From Antitrichia curtipendula (taxonomy: Eukaryota > Streptophyta > Bryopsida > Hypnales > Leucodontaceae): a DNA stretch of 64,000 nucleotides. The number at the start of each line of letters is the position of its first letter. Within the stretch, counting starts at the first letter, position 1. The DNA lies in assembly GCA_951230915.1 (NCBI GenBank), contig OX579635.1, positions 38,006,001 through 38,070,000 of the forward strand. Reading direction: 5' to 3'. Both the position numbers and the translations under genes were made by a program. Positions 23,407 to 33,558 of the stretch are shown here, in pieces. Under the pieces are notes generated by a model. It did no database searches and was not told the origin of the DNA. It was given only the letters and a program-made list of their open reading frames with translations.

Positions 23407-24313
23407 TATGTCACATCACGCACACCATGTAGGTTCAGTGGATAGCAAAAACCGCAGGTGGGAATGCTCTGAAACATAAAAGCGGCCCTTGTAAGTCCAA
23501 GTGGGAACAGACCTTTAGTTTCATTGGATGAGTGCAAGAGAGGCCGCACCGGAAGTAAGCTTAGTGCCATGTTGTAAGCTGCCACTAGCAAAAGGGAGAC
23601 GCCGTCAGAGTTGGTCAACAAATAATACGTGCTGCTGCGTGGGCGACACGGTTTCCCCTGCGACCGGCGGGTCCGCCTCCCCCCCTGCCCAACTCCTTGA
23701 AAAGCCACACGCCTGGAAAGCTCCGCTCTGCCGACACTTCAGTAGACACTCCTCATCGTTGCGATCGAGTCTTCGCCCGCTCCATCGCCTTCGGATGCGC
23801 TGCCACTGGTCTCCTTCCTTCTCGTAAGTATAGTCGGTAATCTCACAAATCTCCTTCTTGTACGTGATCGAGTCATTTCTGACGCTAGTAGTCCCAGTGA
23901 TCGATGCGTCGGGCCACGGACGAATGGGCTTTTCGGGTTGCAGGGGCACAAACAGTGTTTGGTGTTGGTTACGCTTTGGTCAGTGTGGTGGGCAGATGCA
24001 TGAGAGGAGAATGACAGGGTTTCGTGTTTGGGTGTTACAGTAGAGCTTCTATAATAAGCAGTAAGGATATGGGGTGACGGTAGCGGTAGGATTGGAAGTG
24101 TCGGTTCTGGTTTAGGTAAGGGTCGCTGGAGTGATGGCCTTGTTTGACACGAGAAAATTCTCCAATTAAGGAGCTAGTGTGGAGCTTGAGTCGTATTGCG
24201 TGACGTTTGGTATGATATCGTTGCTCAAGTCCGAGGTTCAAAAGAGCACAAATTGAGAATACGTGTGTGTGTGGAGTAGGTGGTATTTGTCGACTCAGGC
24301 TTAAGGCTTGACG

Positions 24314-26343
24314 ATGGAGTGCAACCAAGAGGAAGCAGTTCGGGTGACAGTCATTGCGGAACAGAAGTTTGCAAAGAAGGATCTTGTGGGTGCGAAGAGG
24401 TTCATTTTGAAAGCTTTAAAGCTGTATCCTTGTCTGGATGATGCGATTCATTTGTCGGCAGTCTTGGACGTCTACATCGCAGCTCAGGTGGGAGTCGGGA
24501 TCAATGAGCCCGAGCCCGATTACTACGGCATTCTTCAGGTACCTTCTGAAACCTTGAATACTTCTTGTTGGCTTTCTCTTTGTACTAGTTCCAGGAGAGT
24601 ATTGCGATGATTTTCTTTTGGGTAATTTAAGCATCTTCTTGAAAAAACACTTTTTGTTCAACTTTGAATGCTGATTCGTTGTTCATGGCCGAGAGTGTCT
24701 TTGTCTGTCTATTCATTGATTTTGGTAAGCACTGTAGCTAGCTGATGCAATAGGGGCGTTATTGCAAATGTTGCAAACGTTCTTACTTTAGTAGTTATAT
24801 TAAATGCAAATTGTGCCAACGATTTCATCTGTCACGATTGTTTTCTCGTTTTCATTCACACCGGCAAAATTTCATTCATTTTCTCAATGAAACCTAGGGG
24901 TTGCTTGTTGCGCAATGTAGAAATAGATGAATGATGCAAGAGGTGTATTAAAGAGGTGTGTTGTTGCAACAATGGCACTGCTAGTTAACAACATAGTTAC
25001 AGTGACTTAATTTGTCTGTATTGCCACTTTGATCGGTCATATCAAATTTGGGTGGGACGACAGTTAACGGAGGGTTAGGGTTGGTCCTCAAACTTTGCAC
25101 GTTGTCTCAGGTGGAGTCACTGTCGGATGCTAGCACAATCAAGAAGCAGTATCGAAATCTCTTCAAATTGGTGCATCCCAACAAGAGCAAAGAATCAATG
25201 AAGGAGAAATCGGGGGCTGCATTCAAGTTGATTGCAAAGGCTTTTGAAGTTCTTTCGGATGAGGAAACGAGGTTTCAACACGATTTGAAGCGAAGTGAAA
25301 AGCCCACGGCAAAGGAGCCATCGAAACCTACGCATTCTACTCAACCACAACAACAAGATGTGAAACGGGGTAGTGCGTCCAAGGCGAATCCGCAACTGCA
25401 ACCGGAGCCACTAAAAGCTACATATTTTGCAAATCAACCGCAACATCAAGCAGCTGCGCAGCCAACCCCAGCTGCAGGTACTCAAGCCTCTCAAGCACCC
25501 AACACATTCTGGACAGCTTGTCCCCTATGTCGAATGCAGTACCAATACAATCGCATCTACTTGGACAATCAAGTTGTTTGTCAGAAATGCCACTCTTCAT
25601 TCCCTGCAAATGATGTTAATGTCCACCCTGCAAACGGGGCGAGTGCGTTCACGTGGCCTCCGCCGAGCCCAGCTCCAGGTGCTCAAGCCTCTCAAGCTCC
25701 CTACACATTCTCGACGCCGGCGAGCCCAGTTCCAGGTGCTCAAGCCTCTCAAGCACCCAACACGAATGGCACCTCTTGGGACGATCTTCGTCCTTACTTT
25801 GGCGGTGTGAACCCATTTGGAGATTACGGTGCCTCCACAAATGACACCTCTTCGAACAATCTTCCTCCTTCCTTTAGCGGTGCGAACTCGTTTGGAGACT
25901 ACAGTGCCTCCACAAATGGCACCTCTTGGGACGATCTTAGTCCTTACTTTGGCGGTGTAAACCCGTTTGGAGATTACGGTGCCTCCACAAATGACACCTC
26001 TTTGAACAATCTTCCTCCTTCCTTTAGCGGTGCGAACTCGTTTGGAGACTACAGTGCCTCCACGAATGGCACCTCTTGGGACGATCTTCGTCCTTACTTT
26101 GGCGGTGTAAACCCATTGGGAGACTATGGTGCCTCCACAAATGGCACCTCTCCGAACAATCTTCCTCCTTTCTTTAACGGTGCGAACCCGTTTGGAGACT
26201 ACGGTGCCTCCACGAACGCCACCTCTTCGAACAATCTTCTTAATATGCTTAGTGGTGGGAACCCGTTTGGAGACTCCGGAAACGGTTCATCAACAACGCA
26301 GCTTTGTCTCAGCATGCTGATGTCTGCCATGAACCTTTCGTGA
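24314..26343 (+). CDS. DnaJ-like protein with degenerate HPD motif, zinc ribbon and 25-residue repeats
   Basis: Two exons, 24314-24538 and 25111-26343, give 485 residues. The start is the ATG at 24314, before a plant J-protein leader (EEAVRV...A...F). The J domain spans the intron: YYGIL ends exon 1, and KKQYRNLFKLVHPNK begins helix III context in exon 2. The motif is HPN (25174-25182) instead of HPD, so stimulation of Hsp70 ATPase may be lost. Next come Gln/Pro-rich linkers with three PGAQASQAP-like copies, a CPLC...CQKC zinc ribbon preceded by FWT (from about residue 208), and seven 25-residue repeats (from 25762) alternating TNGTSWDD-type and TNDTSSNN-type units, each ending NPFGDYGAS or close. 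Plant proteins with J domain plus this zinc ribbon are common. Their exact role is unclear, and many carry a DUF3444 domain that is absent here. Confidence 0.85.
25762..26287 (+). repeat. Seven in-frame 75-bp coding repeats
   Basis: The units form a 150-bp dimer (WDD..YFGGVNPFG and NNLPPSFSGANSFG halves) repeated three times, plus a diverged last unit. High DNA identity between dimers suggests recent expansion by unequal crossing-over. Confidence 0.9.
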
Positions 26344-27540
26344 GTCTTTCCACGGTAGGGGTCGGACCTTTCCGCCACCCGACCTTGGGTGGACCGTCCG
26401 CGTTTTATGTGTCGGTACGCCTGCGGAAGCATTTACTGTCTTTGCTGCTTGTCTTGTTCTTCTTCTACAGTACGTGATCTCACACTTCATGTAATCGCGG
26501 ATACAAGATGAAGGCTTGGTAGCAACTGAAGCCTCATTCACTGAAAACGGGATCTTGTGTTACCAACACTACTCGTATCTTATTAACATCATAAAGACTT
26601 GGTCGCCACCATGTTGGCAGTCGATTTGGTTTGGTTTGCAACTTCCGTTGAAAGCAACTGAATTTCAGATTGTTTCGGCTTAAGGCAACCAATGTTGGGA
26701 GTAATGGGGTTGTGGCGTGTCGAATTCTATGAAGACATGTCCAATTTAGGCGCTCTGGTAGAAGGAGACGACATGACCTACCTTCAATCCAGATGCACTT
26801 CGATGGAAAGCGTACAATACGTTGTCGTCTTGGCAGGATTCACTACTATTTGTATCGGACGAGCTCGGTGATTTTGCAGTCCCAAATTTAAAGCCCTGCT
26901 TGTGAGTTGATATGAATTATTAAATGATATCAATGCTGTTGACCACGGATTCTTGATTTTGCACCAGACTTTGCATTTGTTTCTGGATCACAAAACACTG
27001 ATCACAAACTAGGATACAGCAACTGTTTGTTTCAAAATCCTTTGCCTGGATGGAGTACCCTCAACTTAGGCCTCAATCAAAGGGATCCCTCCAGAGGAGT
27101 TCCTTCATGGGGAAAAAATTTGAAGCTTTGCTCCAAAGTTCAACCTTGAGGAAAATGCAGGCATTCATTATTTACCACGGATGAGAAACTTTGAGAAATT
27201 TTAATTCATATTTAGGATCATAACCTTGCATTAGATGGACTTAGGAGGGCTAAGAATTTTTTTTTAAAATTGGACACTCCAAACTACTCTAGCAGGTAAG
27301 TTTTATGATTATCCCCATGTATTGGATAAAAATTGAATTCTTCCCGTGCCATTGCATTCAACAATTGCTAGAGTGCGCATCAAGCTTCAGGGTTTTATTG
27401 AAAAGTTGTGCGGATTCACTAATTCGGTTTTTAGTAAGAACAAATGAAGGAAAAAACTTTCAGATGAAATGTGACATCGTTGTGACAGAAATGTACTCCG
27501 TAATGTGACAAAAACCTTGACGTAATGTTTATTTAACATA
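26344..27540. other. 3' flank of the J-domain-like gene and intergenic DNA
   Basis: No further gene recognised. Confidence 0.4.
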
Positions 27541-27544
27541 ATAG

Positions 27545-27690
27545 ATCCATAGAGTGGTGGACATGTATGAGACGGGGAAAGTCTCTAAGTGTGTGGAACT
27601 TGAGTCCTCATTGCATCATCTGTTGCATGGATTGTTGGAGCTTGTTTAGGCAGTGTGCGTACATCCAGATTTGGGATTCAAACTATATAT
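27545..27690 (+). pseudogene. Receptor kinase (lectin-type) C-terminal fragment
   Basis: One frame reads VVDMYETGKVSKCVE, then a TAG stop, then VCVHPDLGF. This resembles the end of a lectin receptor-like kinase domain (W.LYE.GK... and C.HPDP). It has an internal stop and no upstream kinase sequence. Confidence 0.4.
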
Positions 27691-27715
27691 GATTATATTT
27701 TCTCTGCTACACAGG

Positions 27716-28159
27716 TACATGTCGAGCACGCACTTGACAGAGAAGAGCGACGTTTATGACTTTGATGTGACATTATTGGAGCTGGTATCAGGGCAGGAAG
27801 CAATCAATGAGCAAGTGTCTGATAGAAATCCTAACTTGATAGAATGGGTATGTGCTCCGGCTCTTTTCAATCCATATGATGACTGTAGCACCAAATTGTT
27901 GATGCCGCGTTCCTGATTCTTCTCCTTGCAGATGAAGCCCTTGCTGGCCGAAGGGGACCTGAAAGCTGTGATGGATCCATCGGTAGGAGACAAGTATAGC
28001 AGAGAAAGCACGTGGAAAATAGCGGAGCTGGGAATGGTGTTCGTGGAGCCGAAGGCAATCAATAGCCCAACCAGTGCGAGAGATTCCAATTTAATTTCAA
28101 TTGCCATTGAAGAGACGATTCAAGCACACTCTGTACCCTTTCTCGGTCGATTCCCGTGA
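27716..28159 (+). pseudogene. Receptor-like kinase fragment, kinase subdomains VIII-XI
   Basis: The frame YMSSTHLTEKSDVYDFDVTLLELVSG, with NPNLIEW before a donor at 27848, continues after the acceptor at 27930 with MKPLLAEGDLKAVMDPSVGDKYSRES and IAELGM. This is the C-terminal part of a plant LRR-type receptor kinase. The invariant SFGV of subdomain IX is DFDV, and the N-terminal lobe, transmembrane and extracellular parts are absent. It is a gene relic. Confidence 0.7.
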
Positions 28160-28693
28160 ACCTCGATTGAACAGCCGAGGGCAGCCCAGGCACACGTTCA
28201 AAAGCCATCACCACATGATGCTAAGCTAAGTTCAAATTGAGGAGACACAGGAAGCACATCTGTACGATTAGCTCGTCGCCAGATTAGATAGGTCTCATTC
28301 AAGACCTACACTTGTATTCTACGAAAATGCATGGAGGAAACGACAACACGATTCTTTGCACCTTTTTGTTGCGAAACCTCTACATTGTGCAACCTTAAGG
28401 AACTTACAGCAGCAACAGCGATACTACAACTGGAATACTCGGCAGTCTGTAATGCTTCAATTGTTTTGAGGAAATACAAACAGTCGCCGTGGTCCCTAGC
28501 TTGTTGCAATTAGCGACTTAGAGACCCTCGTAGAAGAAAAGTTGCAATTAGTGACTTCCCGGCTATCACCAGGTCTGGATTCCATTGTAATTGGTACTTT
28601 GCAATCTAGATTTTTCATCATCTACAGTGAACTTTCGGTATGCAATTGGTAGTAGCCGCAGCCGATCGGGGACCTTGTTGCCGCCCTGATTCT
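28160..28693. other. Intergenic DNA
   Basis: No feature recognised. Confidence 0.4.
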
Positions 28694-29149
28694 TCAACCA
28701 TTGAAGGGATGCTCACCTTCGGAAGTCGGGGTTGTATTTCGGAATTTGTGAACTGGTGAACTGTTTCCATCTAAGACGAATTGGTCTTCATTCGGTTTGT
28801 GCCCCGGCCTGCTCCTACCCGATTCTCTTACCACATTGCTACTATGCAATAGCCCGACATCTTGAAAGGGAGCGTGCAGATTAGGATTTTGGTCCGTCGT
28901 GGCTTCAGTGACAGCGCTATAGCGGCTCATGGGAGTGGATCCTATAGGCACCGTTTCGTACGTCGCGACTCCCGACTCGCGCCCTAAATCCACTTCCACC
29001 TCAGGGTGATGCTTGATCCCACCGGCTAACGTCGCCTTCACCTTCTCCGACATGCCCGTCAAGCTCTTCCGGTCCTTCGCAAGCTCTTTCTTCTCCGGCT
29101 CTCGGTTCTCGTCGCCGACACAACTGGGAACTCGTTCCTCGGCCATCAT
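28694..29149 (-). CDS. Hypothetical hydrophilic protein
   Basis: A 151-residue frame starts with two Met codons at 29149, followed by AEERVPSCVGDENREPEKKELAK. It is hydrophilic, rich in Glu, Lys and Ser, and has no recognised domain. A good acceptor (CTTCGCAG) on the minus strand ends at 29191, so the exon may start at 29190 and belong to a spliced gene. A plausible upstream exon on the same strand is 30479-30559 (MASSTIPSSLACADRS..., ending at a GTAGAT donor), but its phase does not join directly to this frame. The tandem array 29229-30396 would lie in the intron. Could be a chance open frame. Confidence 0.3.
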   Translation of the reverse strand: MMAEERVPSCVGDENREPEKKELAKDRKSLTGMSEKVKATLAGGIKHHPEVEVDLGRESGVATYETVPIGSTPMSRYSAVTEATTDQNPNLHAPFQDVGLLHSSNVVRESGRSRPGHKPNEDQFVLDGNSSPVHKFRNTTPTSEGEHPFNG

Positions 29150-29228
29150 GACACCGATCAATCCAGAGGGCTCCACGTATCTCTTCAAATCTGCGAAGAG
29201 CAAAACCATGAGAATGATGAAGTCTGGC

Positions 29229-30396
29229 ATTGACTGCGAAAAACACACTTACTGCATATCTTCCCACCATGCAATGCCAAATGCACATATCCTGCACCTA
29301 ACCCAAATAAATCCTGAAAAAATTAACTAACGAAACCGACCCCTGTTCGAGACACCAGCATCACACTCGAAATGGAAGCAGATCCCAAATTGCATTGCCT
29401 AAACTCGGCCTCTACATTGGTTCCAACATCAAACTCGAATGCATGTCACTACATCTCCGTCCACCACGCAATGCCACATGCACATATCCTGCACCTAACC
29501 CTAATAACTCCAAATATGATAATCCCTGATAAAAATCACTAACAAAACCAATCCCTGTTCCAGAGCCCAACATCACACTTGAATAGGAAGCGGATCCCGA
29601 ACTGCATAAACTCGAACTCTCATATTGACGGCGAACATATCACCCGAATGCATATCACTACATCTCCTCCCCACCATGCGATGCCAAATTCTATATCCGT
29701 CCCAAAACCCTAATAACTCCTAATACGAAAATCCCTGATGAACTCAATGCTATTCCAGAGACCAACATCACACTTAAATAGGAAGCGGATCGCGGATCTC
29801 GAATTGCGTAAACTCGAACTCTCACATTGGCTACAAGCATTGCATCCGAATGTATGTCACTACATCTCCTCCCACCATGCAATGCCAAATGCGCATGTCC
29901 TGTACCCAACCCTAATAACTCCTAACACGAAAATCACTAATGAAATTCACAAACGAAACTCAGTGCCTATTCCAGAAACCAGCATCACACTTGAACTGGA
30001 AGCGGATCCCGAATCGCATAAACTCGAACTCTCACATTGACTGCGAACATCACACTCGAATACAAATCCTTCCACCATGCAATGCTAAGCTCTACGCAAC
30101 CGTCATAGCTCTTACAACAAATAAATCCCTAATAAAATTAGTAATGAAGCAATGCCTACTCCAGAAAGCGAGATCACTCTCGACTTGGAAGTGGATCCCA
30201 AATCTCATAAACTAGAACTTTCACATTGACTGCGAACATCACCCTCGAATACAAATCCTTCCACCATGCAATGCCAAGCTCACATAATTCTCTACACATT
30301 CCTCACAGCTCCTACAACAACAAAACCCTAAAAAAATTAGTAAAGAAGCAATGTGAGATCACTCTCGACTTGGAAGTGGATCCCGTCTGGCGCAAC
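29229..30396. repeat. Six-copy tandem array with period of about 195 bp
   Basis: Units are marked by CCACCATGCAATGCC (starting near 29265, 29461, 29669, 29873, 30072 and 30260), CCCTAATAACTCC, CCAGAGACCAACATCACAC and GGAAGCGGATCCC. The first four units are about 200 bp. The last two are more alike, and the final one is truncated. Confidence 0.85.
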
Positions 30397-30560
30397 CTGT
30401 GAGCGAAGTGATCGGTTTTCGAGACGCCAACTGAATGCATGGAAGTGAGCATGAAATGAATCAAGGATCGTTATCTACCTGATGCAAATGGGATCGAAAT
30501 GGCAAGGCAACGGATCGATCTGCGCAGGCAAGGGAAGACGGAATGGTGGAGGAAGCCATG

Positions 30561-31802
30561 GCAACTAAGTCTTACCTCAAGATCCTTGCTGCCAAGTGTC
30601 ACAACCTCTCGGTAGCCACTTGTACTGTACCGGGGGCAGGGTGTTCTCCGGTTCTCATCCTTGTTTACTCAAATTGGCTACACCGAAATGGTTAATTATT
30701 TAGTATAGGAAATTATTTAGTATAGAAACGAAGACTGTTTCATTACGAGGCACAGAATTCATGAGGAAATAATTTTCATCCAGCGTAAAAGATCTTCTGT
30801 CAAAATCCATCCAAATCTTGGATGGACTATGAAAATTTCCCTATGTGGTTTGTTTTTCCAGAATTTGTACCTCGTGGGAGGGAGATTTTGATGATGCCAT
30901 CATAGAAGGTCTTTAAGTATGGTTGAATAATTGGTTAGTGTGAAAATTAGTATGTCCAATCTAACAACACCCTATAGCCAGTCCCACCTACTTATTATTC
31001 AGTTTAGAGAGAACTACAAACGGATGAATGTCATCCATATCTATCCAGACGACCCTAGAAAGCCGAGTTCTAAACAGTTGGACCACAAAATCTTCACGGT
31101 GACGAACCTCCAAGCCACAAGAGCTCATTCACAGCTCGCTCTCTCATTCACTGCTCCCACAAATCCAAAGGCTGGTGCTGCTGCGCTTTTTCATCACCGG
31201 CGTGCGCTTGAATCGGTAAAACCTCGCGTACTGCACGCCGTTGAAATCCCTGCAGTAGGAGCTTTCTGTCAAAAAAAATCCAGTGGAAATCCGTTCCAGC
31301 AATATGTTCTGTAGCCTTTTTCCGAGATTCTCTGTGTTGACGGAATTCTTCTGTTAGATTTTCATACTGATGACCCTTTCGTGTACTCGGAATCAAGGAG
31401 ACGTTTGAGTGTTGATTGCTGTGACGTTTGAATTATCGATATCTGACTTTTTCAAGTGGATGAGAATTTTCTTCAACAAATTATGGGTATGGATTCAGAG
31501 TGACCGAGGTGTAGGAAATCTTTTAGGTCTCTGAGGAGACTCTCTTATTGCATCGGGAATTGATGTGCATGAATCATCTTGACAAATGTGCAAAATTCGT
31601 GTTGTGGGTGCGAAAGAGTTAAAACCCTAACTGAGGGTTTATCGGGTTTCATGCAGGGATTGAGAGAGAGTTTGTGCGCATTGGTTGATGAGAGGATCGG
31701 AGAACGACGCTGGAGGACGAGGTGAAGGCAAGGTTCAGGAATTGGAGGAGATTCTTTGAGACTTGAAAGGGCATTGAGGTTTTTTTATTTAGGCAATTAG
31801 GT
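30561..31802. promoter_or_regulatory. Upstream region of the 31803 gene
   Basis: No coding exon is supported here. About 31600-31802 is likely the 5' leader of the gene starting at 31803. If the minus-strand exon at 30479-30559 is real, this stretch would be a shared divergent promoter. Confidence 0.35.
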
Positions 31803-33090
31803 ATGGCTCCCAAGAAGATTGGAAAAGGTTCGAAATTTGCTAATGATGCACCCTGGAGGGCATACAAGGGAGAGAAACCTGTGCCTCGAATTAGCAAGGG
31901 AGGCGTTGTCGCTGTTCGGCAAGGACCTAATTTCCAGTATGCCCTTAGCATTATGAAGGTACGGCCTGGCATTTCTATTATATTTCACTTTCGTTTGTAA
32001 TCTTGGGGCCACTAAACCGGAAGAAGTTTAGGGACGATTGCGGCAGAATTTCCAGTTGCGTAAAAGCTACCACTTAAAAAAGTTAAATTGCGTACTGATC
32101 GAGCTCATTCCTGAAGGGAGGAGCTCTGAGTTGTAGTTGTTACATTTCCCTGTCTGATCAGATTTGCTCTATTCGAATATGGCAGCGTTGGTGTCTGATT
32201 GAATCTTTCATATCGCTTTGGGATGGGATGGTTATTGTATAATGTTGCTAACGGTTGACTTGAATTGCTGAGTTGTTTCGGATACTTGTGGATCAGTCAA
32301 ACTATTTGGAATTTTTAGAGTGACAGAAGCTCTTATTCCAATTGGAGTTTTTAAAAGATACGCTAATGAATTAGTGGTCTTATGTTGATGAATACAGCAT
32401 CCAGATCCAATTGGTTATGGTCTTGCTCGTGAGGCTTATGTGGAGCCAGCTGGACCTGATTGCATTATTCCTGGTTTACAAAAGCCTGTTAGGGTTCTTG
32501 GGCTTCAAGTGAGAGATCCTCCTCCTTGATTGTTACTTTTGAAATGAGAGTTGCTTTTTTTCTGGTCCCTGTCAATTGTTTATGTGAAACGATACCAGAT
32601 CAACCAAGTTATAATGGTAGTCATGAATATGCATATCACTACTCAACAACTGATACTAAACTTGATGAGGTTGTTTTGTAGGTCTGGCCGATCCCTTTTA
32701 AATGTCAGGTCAACTTAAAAGCTCTAGATCCAATTGGTCGTGAGTTGAAAACAGTGGGGAAGGTAATTTCTCTATCTCTTCGCATTCACAGCATTTCTGT
32801 TTGCCAAGGACCGATTTCAAGTAAATTTTGGTCCGTCAGAATGGTTGATTTTGCAAGCAGTTTTTGGTCATATAGCGAGCGTTTGTGTGACCTATAAGCA
32901 CCTATAGCCTAGTCTTTTACGTGAAATAACTGAGTGTCTGAGACATGTTGCACAACTCACATGTCTCACTTGATGAACGCTTCGTCAGTGAAGAAGTTTT
33001 GGGGTGTGCCTAACGATTGTATTTGGCTGCTTAAAACAGCTGCTGGACAAGGCTTTTGACTTGATGCAAGCTCCTTTCAGCGAGCGGTAG
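31803..33090 (+). CDS. Small conserved plant protein, probable mitochondrial complex I accessory subunit
   Basis: Four exons, 31803-31958, 32398-32508, 32682-32762 and 33040-33090, all join in phase 0 and give 132 residues. The start MAPKKIGKGSKFANDAPWR is followed by HPDPIGYGLAREAYVEPAGPDC, VWPIPFKCQVNLKALDPIGRELKTVGK and a 16-residue last exon ending DLMQAPFSER. No transmembrane segment and no classical presequence are visible. From memory it resembles a small plant-specific subunit found in mitochondrial complex I preparations. That link is an inference. The exon structure, with short in-phase exons and clean GT-AG borders, strongly supports a real gene whatever its function. Confidence 0.75.
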
Positions 33091-33554
33091 ATTGTAGACG
33101 TTGAAGCGGAGATTCTCATACGTTCCGAAATATATTGCTGTTCTTGAAGAAGAACAGGTGTCAGGATTTTGCAAGACCTTAATGGATTCAATACTTTTGC
33201 GGAGAAAGATTAGGTATAGCTAGATGATCAGACATACACGAATTTTAATTTGGATTTGGGTTGCATATTTCCAGGTGTTAATTTGAGGCTCATAGGCATG
33301 CGCCATGTGCTGAATAACTACATTGATTTGACACTAGGTTTTATAGCAACAAATCGACAAGTAGACCCCATGAGTTGTACTAATTTTAATAGCCACGATC
33401 GTGCTATTGATATTTAATTGTTCCCAGTTTGGTTTTCTCAGACATATGAGAAGAAGGGAGTATCTTCTTTGTCCCAAAGTCATTGAAATTTTGTTATAGT
33501 AGAAAAATGTAATATTAAACAATTAGTGCATCTTGCACTAATTGAATTAACCAC
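33091..33554. other. 3' flank of the small gene
   Basis: No gene seen. Confidence 0.4.
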
Positions 33555-33558
33555 TTAA

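Noticed and set aside
29001..29297. Alternative minus-strand frame over the hypothetical gene
   Set aside because: Shorter after the acceptor, Arg/Glu-rich shadow composition, and no advantage over the frame listed.
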